A DNA stretch of 64,000 nt from Catonia carolina (GCA_035578175.1 JAQMRL010000010.1:33348784-33412783), one strand, 5' to 3'; positions 11,743-23,830 are shown, counted from the stretch's first letter. Program-made: numbers and translations. The notes: a model not told the origin generated them from the letters alone.

Positions 11743-11998
11743 ATCCCTAATGTGTGTACATTGCAGTCTTTTAATTTAGAACAATAAGCAACCCAATGAG
11801 ATGAGGATGATATGTATGACGTATAAAATGAGGTTTAGTCTTGTGCAGACTCAGGCCAACCATTCCTGAGAAAGTATGGTTAATTGAACTCCAACCATCA
11901 AAGTACACCGGTAACCACTGACTAGTATCCAAATCCGTATAAAAGAATCTTTTACTAGGATTTGAACCAGGAACCTTCACTCCGAAAATCAACTTCAA
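11743..11998 (-). repeat. SINE-C copy 3, head truncated
   Basis: tccctaatgtgtgtacattg to ttgaaccaggaaccttc. B box present, A box lost. Confidence 0.82.
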
Positions 11999-12040
11999 CA
12001 TAAGAATTTAATTTTAACAACAATGAGATATTTGAGAAAC

Positions 12041-12341
12041 CAATCAGGTTAATCTAGTGGTAAAGTTGTCGCCGAGAGTCAGCTGTTTAACAGCTAATTT
12101 TCGTAGACGAAAGTTCTGTAAATCCTAATAAAAGTAGTTACTTTTGTACGGATTTGAATACTAGACGATGGTTACCGGTTTCATTTGATGATTGGGGTTC
12201 AACTAACCATGATTTTCCGGAATGGTCGGCCTAAGCCTGGACAAGACTTAACTTCATACGTCATAAGTATGATTCACATCTCAATGGGTCATGTAGTTGT
12301 TTACTGTTCTTAAATTGAACACTGCAACGTACACCCAGGTT
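12041..12341 (+). repeat. SINE-C copy 4
   Basis: Head present: aggttaatctagtggtaaag (A box region) and ctgtaaatcctaat (decayed B box). Body to actgcaacgtacacc. With copy 3 it forms an inverted pair about 40 bp apart. Confidence 0.8.
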
Positions 12342-13258
12342 ACTCAGGTTAAACCTAAAAATTCAGGACATACGATATTTGTGTAAGAGAAATCACTTAT
12401 TACAAGAAATTTCAGAACGACAATTCATATTTCCGATCATTTAAATAAAAATTCTCATAACTAAGTTGCTTCGTGACAAGATAATATTCTCAATACGTCT
12501 ATTTGTTGTTTAAATTATACACAGATATTTTAATATAAATAAATAAACATTTCTAATTATATTATGAGAAAGTTACTTTATCTGTGAATACCAAAGTATT
12601 TGTATTCAAATAACAAATACAACAAGTGGATACATAAATTAGGAAGATTCGGTGAAATTTTTTTTCAATGTTTATTTTGGAATAAATAAAAAAATTATTA
12701 AAAATACAGCACAACTAATTTTTATTAATAAATTTAACAGATAAACAAAATAAAAAAGTAAAAACTGATACAAACTTTAGCGAAGTCCTTGATAACCGGG
12801 TCAACTAATAAGAAAAAAAGAGAAGGTCACAAATTTGACCTTGCAAATTAATTTATAACGTTACTTCATTTACTGGAATTATGTTATAGGTTATTAAATT
12901 AAAAGACTTTCTCTTATGAATGAAACTGGACAAAGCATTTTACAACATTTGCCCTTAAATAAAAATATTTACTTTTTATTAATTGATTTGTTTTTATTTA
13001 GATTTCAGTGGTAAAATAAATCTAACAAAATATTTATTAAATTATTTCAAATCTCATTAACTACAATGGTCATTAGCCTACAATGGATTACATTATAAAA
13101 CTTTATAAAAGGTAAGCAGTATTTAACCTAAGGAAAGAAGACTGAAAATTAAGGAATTATTTATCGATAAATAATTAATCTTATCAATATCAATAATAGA
13201 TTTAAAATTATTAATGTCTTAAATCGAGAATTAAAAAAAAAAATTATATATTGTAATA
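12342..13258. other. Unassigned AT-rich stretch
   Basis: Very AT-rich. Contains the palindrome at 13155-13176. No gene or repeat family recognised. Confidence 0.5.
13155..13176. repeat. 22-bp perfect palindrome
   Basis: Two inverted 11-bp halves with no spacer, centred on ATCGAT (aattatttatc and its complement). May be only a local AT-rich palindrome. Confidence 0.8.
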
Positions 13259-13260
13259 TA

Positions 13261-14281
13261 CTATTTATCTGTGGAAAGAATAGAGGTGGCGCAGAGGCGA
13301 AAAACTGGGAATGTACTACCATTGAAATTTTTTTTTTAATTCATACAATGTATTGTAAATGCTTTTATGCGATAGAAAAAATGGAGGCGTATATTTTTGT
13401 CAAGTGAAATTTTCAGGTACATGAAACCGTTAAAAATTTATTTCAAGTTTTTCTGAAAATTCCATTTTTTTGAAATTTTTTCGTTTACACCGTAATTTCT
13501 TTTTTCTACCCAACATAATGCAGGGAAATTTTGTAAGCGTGCCTGTTATAAGTCAAGAAGGCTAACGTAATGAATAAAGAAGAATTTTATCCACGCATTT
13601 GAACAGGACGGGACGTTTTCTTTAAAAAAAAATTAATTTACAATTGGCGTGAAATGAAAAGGTTACATTGCTAGAAACGTTTCGACGATATATAATTTAT
13701 TAATATTTATATCATATGAGTTGCATAATTATTAAATTTATTTTTAATGAAAGAATCACGTGATTCTGCCGATCCTTTTTCAAATAGCAAAGTAACAAAC
13801 ACAGACGAGCAACTGCCGTGGTGGAATCGTACTGATCGAAATCTTAAAACTGTTGTACAAGCGTAAACAGAGATTAATTTTATAATTAAATAATAAATGA
13901 TATAAATAATTAATACAAAATTAATAATTATGTAGTCTATTAAATACAATTTAATTAGTTCTTAATTCGAAATCTCCTTGACATATAACAGGCATGCTTA
14001 CAGAATTCCTCTGCATTCAATTGAGTAGAAAAAAAGAAACGACGGTGTAAACGATAAAAATCAGGAAATGGAATTTTCAGAAAAACTTGAAATAAATTTT
14101 TAACGGTTCCATGTACCTGAAAATTTCACTGGAAAAAATATACGCCTCCATTTTTTATATTACATAAGTGTATTTACAATACATTTTATGAATTAAAAAA
14201 AAGGAAAAATGTTTTTTAAAATGGTAGTACAGATCCAGTTCGGGCCTCTCCACCAACTCCCAGATTTCCACAGACAAATAG
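13261..14281. mobile_element. Long-TIR DNA element of 1,021 bp
   Basis: TA at 13259-13260 and 14282-14283 flanks arms of about 300 bp (13261-13560 and 13977-14281) that are diverged inverted copies. Shared blocks include ctatttgtctgtggaaa at the tips, ggaggcgtatatttt, and taacggtt(c)catgtacctgaa. The central 416 bp shows no recognisable transposase. It abuts a Rep-B copy at 14284, so it inserted at or near the Rep-B end. Confidence 0.85.
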
Positions 14282-14283
14282 TA

Positions 14284-14468
14284 GTTATTTAGGTCACCAG
14301 TTGAAAGCCTGATTTGAACCTCTTTTCTAAGTGAAACGAGGAGTGAGGTGTTTACAATTCTTCACTTAACTGAATGGAAGAGTATGCTCATCAGGACGCC
14401 AGGCCCTCCGAAAAGCACCTAATTTCCACCCTGCAAATGACACCTTTACTTCATTCACCACAGAGTCA
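14284..14468 (-). repeat. Rep-B copy 2, half
   Basis: From agttatttaggtcaccag to caccacagagtcaat. The other half is missing. It touches the long-TIR element ending at 14281. Confidence 0.85.
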
Positions 14469-14989
14469 ATTGGATCAAAAACATTAAATTAAATTTCAAT
14501 CATGGTCGAGAGACAAGGTTGCTATCTTTCGCCAAATCCGATTAACAAGTACGTTCAAGATATAATTAAGAAAGTCCTAGTTGAGGGAAAAAGAATTGGC
14601 ATTGGTAAAAAAAAAATTAATTGGGTACAATAATGTTATTATTGTTTCCCCAACATCAACCATACGATACCAATGTATGTTATCAAAATTAGAAAACTAT
14701 AAGACAAAATATCATTAAAATGAAGTTAAAAACCAAGAAGAAAAAGAAAAGCAAAAATATCGTACTTCACATCTCAATGAATTAATATACAGCACACGAA
14801 CACGGTTTTTTCTTTCCAAAAATGACAAAGTAAGTCATAAGCTATGTAAACTAGCAGAAAGAAATAAAAAATGGGCCATCAAAACCAAAAAAAGAAAGAA
14901 ATTAAAATGCCCGAGGGTATAACAGTTAAGTGGACATAATATTGTAGTTAAACCGGTATTTTTTTCCGTCTTTCAATTTACTATGACAT

Positions 14990-15632
14990 GAAGATGATTC
15001 TCTGACACGTGTTAAATGTTCACGTGTTAAGAAAGCTTGTGTTAGTGTAAAAGTGTTTCACCTGTTAATATATGTACCTCTTAATATGTAGACCACCAAG
15101 AGTATTATAAAACATTCCTGATGGCAATTTCTTTTTTTATTTTATTTTTCTATAATAATGTAGCTTCCATGTAGATAAGAATATAAAAACTCAACATGAT
15201 GTATGTTGTCAATTGTTTCCTGTGTAACACCCGGAACCTTCAAGTTCTGCACTTAATATTATAAACTAATAGCTAAAATGGCGGACAAACCAGTTCTTAA
15301 TAACGCCTTAACAGGGATTTTGCTAACAACATCCCCAATCTTTATAGCTTCAAACAATTCATGATGCTTTTCTGACCCTTCAACCAAACTTCAAAATTAC
15401 TGAACAAATGGAAACTTTAAGTAATCCCTTACTAACTAGTGTCGTTACGAGACCAGTTCTGAATTACGTTAATACTGCGTGTGCGAGCGGGTGGTAGCAA
15501 GCGGTTGTGGATAGGTAAACCATTGTTTTGATAAGTGACATTATCTTACTAATAGTCAACTTTAGTTTATCCTTAAGTTTTGTAATTAATATAATAAAGG
15601 TAATCTAATTGTAATTTGATAGTAGTCTTGGC
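14990..15632 (+). repeat. Possible old LTR-like sequence
   Basis: Words in order resemble those at 6074-6450: a TATA-like aatataaaaact (about 15180), accagttctgaatta (about 15451), attgtaatttgatag (about 15609), and after a Rep-B insertion cagatcccgaacgaatcta (about 15892). Two acacgtgtta/tcacgtgtta words lie at 15006-15029. Similarity is patchy; low confidence. Confidence 0.25.
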
Positions 15633-15812
15633 AGGCATGCTTATCAGCATGCCAGGCCCTCTAAGTTTTTTTTACAGCTCTTCTGTTCCTAAATGATTCA
15701 GTCATTTAATTGGCTCATCATTTGATAAGAAACAGAACTATTTTTTGTAGCCGTGGAAGAAACAGATTGAGGACAAATAATTTAAAACTTCACCGGTCTG
15801 TTATGAGCATGT
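15633..15812 (-). repeat. Rep-B copy 3, internally deleted
   Basis: gcatgcttatcagcatgccag joins directly to the ctcttctgttcctaaatgattcag part, so the middle is missing. Ends near ccggtctgttatgagcatg. Confidence 0.8.
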
Positions 15813-15994
15813 TAGTAGACTAAGTTTAATAATTAATTGTACATATATGATTGTTATAAGTTTAAAAAATCTGGTTAATATTTGTTATACCCAGATCCCG
15901 AACGAATCTAGGCTTAGATGTAACAATATTATGGGAAAAAATTAAAATGGTTCGGCTTTTTAATCAACAAAGTACATATACATTATACATACAC

Positions 15995-16340
15995 AAATTT
16001 TTTGTACTCGATCTGCTACTTCTAGGATATAAAAAGTAGTTCTGTTTCTTACCACATGGTCATCCAATTATATGACTGAAGCATTTAAGAACAGAAGAGG
16101 TAGAGGTGTGAAAGACACTAATGAATTTCATTTTACAGCCAGACCCTGTGGTGAATGAAATGAAGGTGTCATTTTCAGGGTGGAAAGTAAATGCTTTTCA
16201 GAGGGCCTGATCTTTTCACGCTTATAAGCATACTTTTAAACTCAGTGAAGGAGGCAATTGTAAACCACTTTAATCCTCGTGACTTAGTAAAGCCTCTAGA
16301 GGTTCAAACCAATCTTTCGGCAGATCACCTAATCAACAAC
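15995..16340 (+). repeat. Rep-B copy 4
   Basis: From tttttgtactcgatctgct to ctttcggcagatcacctaat. The left tip is truncated. The frame reading DLVKPLEVQTNLSADHL is still open at the right end. Faces copy 3 across about 180 bp. Confidence 0.85.
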
Positions 16341-17143
16341 ATCTACATGTATAATATCGATTTTTGGGGTTATCTGCGTTAATCTCCTCTTATAATATCT
16401 TCATATCTAATGTTAATTCTTTTAAAATGTCCACTAATATTATGAAATAAACTGAAAATTTCCCAATTAATAACTTATAATTTATAATAATTGTAGGCTA
16501 CTGAATTAAAAACTTTTTTTTTAAGGAAAGGAAAGTTAATGTACACAGGAGGTAAGACTGAATAAATAAATATATAATAATATATTCGTTTATAAACAAA
16601 GCAAATCTAGAAGTGATATACAGAGAGCGACGATTAAAAAAGAATCGCTACAACGTTAACAACATTATGTGGGAAAATTATATTAGTTGTACTCATAATG
16701 TTTGACCTTGAGAATATCAAAGTAAAAGCACCGTGGGAATAAACAATGCTATTATTAAAAATTTACAACTTTTCTAGTCGGTAAATACTTTCAACTGAAT
16801 AATAACTACAATGGCCCACATAATAATCGTATGATTTAATAAAACAAAGCTGTTTTATCTTCACGTTTCTTTTGCAACCATAAAAATAAGTTTAAAAGTA
16901 ATAAATGTATAAGCAATGCTTTGTTTGAACGGACATAATTTTAAATCAACCATCTGACGGTCAAAATTTCACAAGACTCTAATCCATCGGCTAAATACTT
17001 CAACTTCGCCTGAAATGTATCATTAAAATTTATAAAAATTACTTGAAAAAACACTAAAATTTATAAAAATAAAACTTTCTAACAGAGCAGACTTTTCACT
17101 AATTTCTAAGAAATGACACACGTAATCCTACCATAAAAATAAT
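16341..17143. other. Unassigned stretch
   Basis: Mostly AT-rich; 16962-17005 (gtcaaaatttcacaagactc, taatccatcggc) may be a remnant of a SINE-F tail. Confidence 0.4.
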
Positions 17144-17300
17144 CTTCTAATGAGTGTACGTTGCAATCTGTTCAATTCAGAACAATAAAAAACGCCGTGA
17201 CCAAATAAGATGAGGATGATAAGTATATGACGTGTAAATTAAGTGTAGTCTTGTACAGACCCAGGCTACCCATTCCGGAGAGAGTATAGTTAATTGAATT
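17144..17300 (-). repeat. SINE-C copy 5, 3' fragment
   Basis: cttctaatgagtgtacgttg to gagtatagttaattgaatt. Only the 3' half of the family. Confidence 0.78.
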
Positions 17301-18236
17301 TTACCTTTAATATACTCTATTTCACGTTCAGAATGCAGTACAGCTCTTATGAGAACCCGTTGTGTTATTAGGCGTACGGAAAACATCAGGCACATCCAAT
17401 AAAATAACCCTCCTACACCGACACCATCCAAAAGTCACGGGCAAAAATATTTGGAGTTTCGCTTACCATGCTCTAACAAGCTCACTTTCAATCAAAAAAT
17501 TCTGAAAAAAAAATACTTTCGCTTCCTAATGAATTATATTTGATTACGCTATAAATGTTATTATTATAGCTACTCTGATATTTAGATTATATACGTTCGT
17601 AAAAAGTTAAACCTTTAAATTTCGTCACATTTTTGCGTTTCACAACATATAACTTTTTTCAACAACGACATATATGTGTTTTATTATTTTGTTATAAAAT
17701 ACAGAATTTTATCTGTAATATAATACATGATAGGTCATATGTTAGAAGGAAACATAAATAATAAACGAGTTTAAAGAAATCACTGATGTTTCCGTATTAC
17801 GTTATTCAATAGGAGTTTGTAAAAGAGAACGTGTTGTGGTGCGGAGTCGATATTTTTACTTAGTGTAGTAGCGCTCAATCTTCCATCTGAAGTACACTGC
17901 TTGTGGACTTCCCGTACTGCATTCTGAACGTGAAATCAACTATAGGTGAAAGGGACCTAGTTTTGATCCTGGGTACGCCGATGTAAAGTACCAAAGTAAA
18001 AATATTAGACAACTAAACACGAAAACTTATTTACCCTTAAACATGGGAAATCATAGTTGGATAGATTAATTTTCCCATAACAAAGTTAATATAGGGTAAA
18101 TTTAAAATTTAAATTGTAAATTAAGAAAAGTAAATTAAATAATATGAATTGTAATTATTTTTGTAAAGAAATGGGAAAATAGAAAATAAATACGTTTCCT
18201 TTTATACAAAAATTGTTAAAAATAATATTACATTAC
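17301..18236 (-). other. Intron downstream of the Cip4-like exon
   Basis: Follows the donor gtaatg at 18231-18236. It holds the 23-bp inverted repeat (17319/17914) and a SINE-like scrap (about 17950-17985, gttttgatcctgggtacg). The next exon of the gene was not found down to position 1. Confidence 0.5.
17319..17936. repeat. 23-bp perfect inverted repeat 570 bp apart
   Basis: 17319-17341 (begins atttcacgttcagaatgcag) equals the reverse complement of 17914-17936. The two lie between SINE-C copy 5 and the Cip4-like exon. No coding is visible between them. Could be the TIR of an unrecognised element, though the sequences outside do not pair. Confidence 0.7.
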
Positions 18237-18352
18237 CTTAATTTTCCAGCGTAATCCAATTCAATATTACACCTATCCCTAATAAATTGACCATATTTTT
18301 CTAAAAAATCAATCCCTTTTTGCGTGTGAAGAGACAGATTCTCGTACTGGTC
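18237..18352 (-). CDS. Cip4: Internal exon of a CIP4/FBP17/TOCA-1-like F-BAR protein
   Basis: This 116-nt exon encodes 38 codons plus two bases. On the minus strand it is preceded by a T-rich tract ending in tttcag and followed by gtaatg, so both splice sites are good. The peptide begins DQYENLSL, contains HTQKGIDFLEKYGQFIRDR and ends ELDYAGKL plus a split codon. This matches the first helix of the FCH/F-BAR domain in the CIP4/FBP17/TOCA-1 family, where the protein starts with a short MSWG-type leader just before an (W)DQ(F/Y) motif. Known role of the family: membrane-curving adaptors that link Cdc42 and WASP/actin during endocytosis and morphogenesis. The exon starts in phase 0, consistent with a short upstream coding exon ending at the Trp codon. 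That exon would lie at higher coordinates but I did not find it, nor the next exon below 18237. It is the only confident host coding sequence here. A processed copy is unlikely because both introns are present. The family assignment is strong; the exact paralogue is inferred. Confidence 0.85.
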
Positions 18353-18589
18353 CTGAAACAAAAAAAGAAAACAACAAAAATTAGATATTGTGATTCATAA
18401 TTGAAAATAATATCGATACGTTAATTACAACAAAAATTACATTTTTGGCGTTTTAAATAAAACGCTCATCTCTCTTGATAGTTTAAAAAATACATGGGTG
18501 CACGGAAATCAGGATAGCTAAAGAGTAGAAGCAATGGAAGATCTGTCAATGGATGTAAAAGTAGATCATCTGCACTGAGAAAATACAAT

Positions 18590-18780
18590 TAATAACTATA
18601 GTTACTAGGAATAGGACGAAAAAGCGAACGTATTACACGCTTGAAAAGAAGGAATGCGAAATACACAGGGGACATTATAAGAAACAATGATTTCATTGTG
18701 AATATTTATTCGTTAGTTATAATGCGATATGCTAGATAAGAAAGGAAAGAAAAACCGAGAAACCAAAAAATACAAGAGTA
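18590..18780 (+). pseudogene. Possible LINE RT C-terminal scrap
   Basis: One frame reads ERITRLKRRNAKYTGDIIRN followed by NNDFIVNIYSLVI, resembling the R.RnLkYlGHiiRnnky motif near the end of some LINE ORF2 proteins. It is short and damaged, and sits directly upstream of a SINE-F copy. Low certainty. Confidence 0.35.
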
Positions 18781-18804
18781 AATGAACAATATAAAATTCA
18801 TAAC

Positions 18805-18980
18805 TGACCGCCTCCGTGGTCCAAAGGTTAGTGTGCTACGCTGCAAAGCGGAGATCCCGGGATCGATTCCCGACCACGGTCTGGAAAATTATTACAATTT
18901 TGAACCCATCGTTTCTTAACCCAAAGAAGTCACTAGTAACCCAAATGGTGATCCGACTTAAAATAAACAAAAATAATAAT
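18805..18980 (+). repeat. SINE-F copy 2, well preserved
   Basis: gaccgcctccgtggtccaaa head, gatcccgggatcgattcccg with B box, tail ggtgatccgacttaaaataa and an AT-rich end. It lies about 450 bp upstream (on the gene strand) of the Cip4-like exon, in the intron. Confidence 0.88.
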
Positions 18981-19502
18981 TACAGTAAACCCCCGTTAAT
19001 TTGGCATTTTCAATAATTCGGCACCAATCTTGAAAAAATATGTAAAACAAACGTGTGTTCAAACTTAAATGACTCTCAGTAATAACAAATTGTTATACGT
19101 CATTAACAATTGCAATGGTTTTAGAAGCAGTATCAATGGATTTTAACAAGTCAATTCAAACGAGCGGGAAAACCAAGAACTTCTATTTTAGAGCAAAACC
19201 AATTATTGTTTGGTCAGAGAAAAAGGACATCGTTGTGTACTCTACCACACTTGTTTCTTACTTCACACTACATAAGTTACATTTTATTTCATGCCTTCGT
19301 AGAGTGTATCAGAAAAGGAGACAAGAATAACGTTAAGTCATCAACTTATAATTCACCTGATGGTCAACACTTCTTCAACGAAGTCTACACTCTTGTAGCC
19401 AAATTATATTCCACACGAAAAATAACTGTTAATACATAAATATTTGTGTAAAAATAATTTTTCGATTGCTTCTAGATTCTATACTTGTATCAAGATCTAA
19501 GA
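18981..19502. other. Unassigned stretch with short unrecognised frames
   Basis: Two overlapping plus frames (19115-19330 and 19206-19439) of about 70 codons show some protein-like stretches (VYQKRRQE; YNSPDGQHFFNEVYTLVAKL), possibly relics of the LINE that follows or of a host pseudogene. I do not recognise them. Confidence 0.35.
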
Positions 19503-19960
19503 AGAAAAGCAGAGAAATTTAAGAGAAAGACCTTCCGCAAGATAATGGGTTACAAAATAGTAGGACAATATAGGTCACGAGGTCGAGAAAAACTGTACAA
19601 GGTTAATGAAAGATTAGAAAAATAAAGACTAAAATGTTACGGAAACATTTATAGAATACATGACAAACGGTTGACAAAACAAATATTTAAGACACATAAC
19701 AATAGACCTAAAATGTCGGAAAAATGGTTTAAAGAAGTCAAAAAACATAATTTAAAAAACCCGAATAAACCAAGAAAACATAATGAACCGAACCAAATTC
19801 AGACAACTGATTACGAACTTAAGGGCATCCATGAATAGCAAAAACAGAACACCAGATGGATAGAAGAAAGGAGAAAAACCTACAGTGGGCGAATGTTAAA
19901 AAATGTGGGCTGCAAAAAGAGCATCCAGAAACGTCTAAAGTCACCTCACGTGGTCTAAAA
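19503..19960 (+). pseudogene. LINE ORF2 C-terminal fragment
   Basis: The plus frame reads KRKTFRKIMGYKIVGQYRSR, then after one stop RLKCYGNIYRIHDKRLTKQI and KMSEKWFKEVKKHNLKNP. The pattern (r)lK-yGHi-Rm-d-RLtkqI followed by W-kEVk is the tail of the same type of insect non-LTR element seen at 22840, 39725 and 62372. Reading continues weakly to about 20000. Inactive. Confidence 0.75.
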
Positions 19961-19964
19961 TTAG

Positions 19965-20847
19965 TCTTATTCCACGGAAAAAGATATCGACAGAGTTATT
20001 ATAGCATGTATGCCTTGCGTATCTTTAATTTACAACGTAAAAACTCATAAATACAGTACAACATGCAAACAAGTTCATTCTATGTAAAATTCAACACAAT
20101 GTAATTTCATGCATGGTACAGAAATTAAGCGAATAATCTCACTAAATATCTTAAACAATAATAAAATCAAAGTTTTCATTAAAACTATAGCCGTACACAC
20201 GTAGTAATTTAATAATTTCATTACAATAAACATTTAATGGTACTTTAACAATTAAGAGAAGGAACTGCAATGGATGGAATTTTTAGGTTAGCTATTAAAT
20301 AATTAATGATAATGCGTGAACTGCGTATACCGTTTTATTGTTTATTTACTTAGAATAATAGGCATTGAATGACATTAACGGTTCTTTTTATAAACGGTAT
20401 TTATTATTACGTCCAGAAATAATATTTAACGGAAATAAATCGTTACAGTACCTTGAGTTTCGTCCGATTTAATTTAACCTAATTTACTCACCGTGACGTT
20501 TTTGTTAATGGGTGTAATCGTATGTGGTATTATACTTATTAATTTTTTTTATTAACACCTACATTTTCATTAAAATCTTTAAAAACTGAAAAGTTTCCTT
20601 AAGTATTTAATCATTGTAGTCATAATTATCAGAATATCAAACACAACTAAGAATTTCAAAGATGGTTGTGAGTTTGACAATTTTAAATTTCGTAATTTCC
20701 CCTATACGAAAATGTAAATTAGAAATACAAAACCTCCCTGAATCACACACTTAACACAAAATCTTAAACTTTCTGATTACTTATAATGCTGAAATTCGTC
20801 CCATTTGTTCCTTAGGGACTTTTTTGACTTTATTTATTTATTTATTT
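19965..20847. other. Unassigned AT-rich stretch
   Basis: Nothing recognised apart from the (TTTA)n tract at its end. Confidence 0.5.
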
Positions 20848-20997
20848 GTTGTTTAGGTTATCAGCCGAAAAGCTGGTTTGAACCTCTAGAGGCTTTTACT
20901 AAGTGAAACGAGGAGTGAGGTGGTTTACAATTACCTTATTCATTGAGTGGAAAAAATATGCTTAACAGATTGTCAGGCCCTCTGAAAAGCATCTACT
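20848..20997 (-). repeat. Rep-B copy 5, right-end fragment
   Basis: ttgtttaggttatcagccga through ctctgaaaagcatctact. Preceded by a short (TTTA)n tract at 20831-20847. Confidence 0.85.
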
Positions 20998-21152
20998 ACA
21001 ATGATAAGGTTAAAGAAGAATTATTTATATGACTTTATGATAATTTTCCGATAATGGCGGTAGCGGTTGGTAGAAAAAACAATAGCTAATAAATGTAATA
21101 TGCTTTAGTCCCAAGAATCAAGATAAGAAAAAAATAAAAACACCTTACACTT

Positions 21153-22092
21153 TTTACTTTCTCTTGATTAGTCTATATGAATATATATTGGAAAGAAAAT
21201 ATTGTTTTTCATTTAGATTTTTCGAAATCGAGTTTTCACCAGATCTACACGTTTTCAGACCCCCTGAACCCAAAAAAAACATGTTTTTAGCGGTTGGTCT
21301 GTGTGTGTGAACAGAATATCTGAAGAACATAACATCGTACGAACTTGAAACTTCAATCTTAAGTTAGATACTACTACCGGACCCGACTCAACATTTTCAT
21401 CAAAATCGGTCAACCGGAAGTAGTAGTTTATTCGTGTAATTTTTTCACTTTTTTGTAGCTTTCTCAAAAACCGCTCCTACGATATTTTTTAAAATCGCCT
21501 GATTTACTAAATTTTTTATGCTCTACAAGATAAGGCAGATGCCATGCCTGCTAAAATTCTTGGGGATTCTGTTGCCTCGTAAAAAGATTGTTTTTTTTTA
21601 GATTCCGGCTTTAATAAGCATTTTAGCGCAAAAATGTATATAATAAAAGTTGTAGAGAATTTAAAATCGTACAATTTTTATTTCAAACATTTTTTTGTAT
21701 ATCGCTTAGTTTAGCGGTAATTAGCGATTTTTTGTTTTTTTTCTCACGAAACGTGAAAAATAGATTTTTTAAATATTTCAGCCTTAGCATGCATTTTACG
21801 ACAAAAGTGTATAATCAAATTTATAGGAAATTGAAAGATCTACAACTTTTATTTAGAGCATTTTTCTCTACAGAGCCTAGTTTAGCGTGAAAGAGTGATT
21901 TTCCGTATTTTTAAGCCAAACTAAAGTTGATTTTCATTTTGCGTCTTTCACTCATGATTAAAATAAGATTATGTTTTTTGGGGTTAGTTTTGTTGTTTAT
22001 TTCTAATGTTTTATTACTAATGTTAGGATATATTGTTAATTATTTGCATTGGCAAGAGAAAGTCCAGTGAGTGTTTCACACCAGATTTTTTT
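21153..22092 (-). repeat. Rep-A copy 4, nearly full length
   Basis: Inverted copy from tttactttctcttgatt to gtgtttcacaccagattttt. TG tract at about 21298-21308. Flanked by T-runs. Confidence 0.9.
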
Positions 22093-22839
22093 ATGTTTTT
22101 TTTATACAATTTTATCAGAGTTCATCATTATAACTAGCAAATCTACCGGACTAAAGAAAATCATAAAATTACGTAACGTACTATTACAAACGATCAATTG
22201 TAAAAAAAGAAACACAAAAGGGATTGACGAAAAATAAATAACGAAATTTAAATTTGAATAAACAAACAACAAATTAAATACATTACAAACTGCTGCCCAT
22301 GCATTTCTTAAAAAAAAAGATAGTCAATTTACACGTAACGTCTGAGATAAATCAAGTAAAATACAATTTACTACGTTTACCGGTAAGGTAATTTAAAAGG
22401 CGCGGCTTCCATAAAATAGAACATTCTAATAATAACACAACCGGCATTTTACAAAACACAGTAGTACTGTAATCTTTGAATACGAATTACACAACACTAA
22501 ATTGCTTTATTTCTCTTTCGTTTAAGTTGTAACTTGACTATTTAACTTACTTATTACAATCATTTTACCGATTATCAATCAATTTATGTATTGAAGTAGA
22601 AAAATTACTGGTAATCAAACCGAAAAGAAAGTGTAATGTAGTTTGAACACGCAATTATCAAACAATGATTGCATAAACAGATTGAATTCCAGATTTATAA
22701 CGTAATTATTTATCAGCACATACTTATTTGAGCTTCTTCTTTTTCTTCTATTACATAAACTTTAATAAAAATTTAAAACTTTTCAATAAGTTTTGAATAT
22801 AATATTAGTTTAAAAATATTAAAATGATATCAGAACTGG
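22093..22839. other. Unassigned stretch before the LINE fragment
   Basis: AT-rich; no reverse transcriptase motifs could be read here, so the LINE at 22840 appears truncated at its 5' side. Confidence 0.5.
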
Positions 22840-23830
22840 AATGAGATAAAGTGACGGGGTTTCGGCACTTCTGTTTAACTGCACTCTTGAATTCGTTATG
22901 AGAAAATGGAAGGAGAACAGGTCAAGATAGGTAAAGAAATCACAGTAAACGGTCTGGGATTTTCCGATGATTTGGTGTTGCTCTCGAACAGCATAGCACA
23001 AATATGAAAGCAGATGGTACGCCTGAAAAATACTGCTGAAAAGACCAAGATCATGGTCCGTGATCCACTATGCATTAACAAAGCAAAAATCACCAGTAAT
23101 CACATAGAACTTGTTAACACTTCTAAATACCTAGATGAAAACATCACACAAAGAAAAAATTAACTGGAAAGAACAAACAGACAAACGTAACAGTTCAGTG
23201 AAATTAACACAAAATATCGACAACAAAAAAAAGCAAGTCAATAAACACCAAAGTGAGACACTATCAAACAGTGGTATCGCTAGAAACACTTTACGGAAAT
23301 GAGACATTTTCGGGATAATTAGAACTGGCGATAAAGACAAGATAGAGAAAATGTATTGACAAAAACAAGGATGGCATGTGGAAACCATCCCAAACAGTGA
23401 ACTGTACAAAATGATCGAACCACTAACAGGTACGATCAAAAAAAAGAGAATATCTTTCCTGGGCCACTTGAACAGAGTTGACGACACAAGATTAGTAAGA
23501 AGACTGATAAGATTTTTTTTGGAACAAAGTACATACACTGACATGGATCAAGGTCAAGCAGGACATAACAGAACTCAATATCACAATAAATGACTTGGAA
23601 ACTAAATCAGGAAACTATTACAAAATCAAAAACCAAACAACCAGATTCTAACGGAAAGCAAAGGTGGCAAGAAAAGCTCAGAAGATCAGATGCCTTGAAG
23701 AAATATTGGGGGAACAAGAGAGAAAAAAAAGAACTGCAAAAGTGCAGCAAGAAGATTAAAAGCAGAAAATGAGCTTACCAGGTTATGAACTCAAGTGGTC
23801 AAATGAGGCCTTAAAAGTATTAAAAATAAA
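22840..23830 (+). pseudogene. LINE ORF2 fragment: RT palm to C-terminus, degenerate
   Basis: Plus-strand frames show RT motifs in order: LFNCTLEFVMRKWKE (about 22868), then after a frameshift GKEITVNGLGFSDDLVLLS, where FSDD is the catalytic motif C of reverse transcriptase. These are followed by KNTAEKTKIMV, a KYL-like thumb start, KKKRISFLGHLNRVDDTRLV (about 23438-23500) and a basic C-terminal tail. The end (lkWSNEAL, about 23793-23825) matches the end of the LINE fragment at 39725. Several stops and frameshifts make it inactive. The N-terminal endonuclease is absent. Confidence 0.85.

Noticed and set aside
23131..23544. 137-codon minus frame, Ser/Leu/Phe-rich
   Set aside because: It lies opposite the LINE reverse transcriptase fragment and its composition is that of an antisense shadow.
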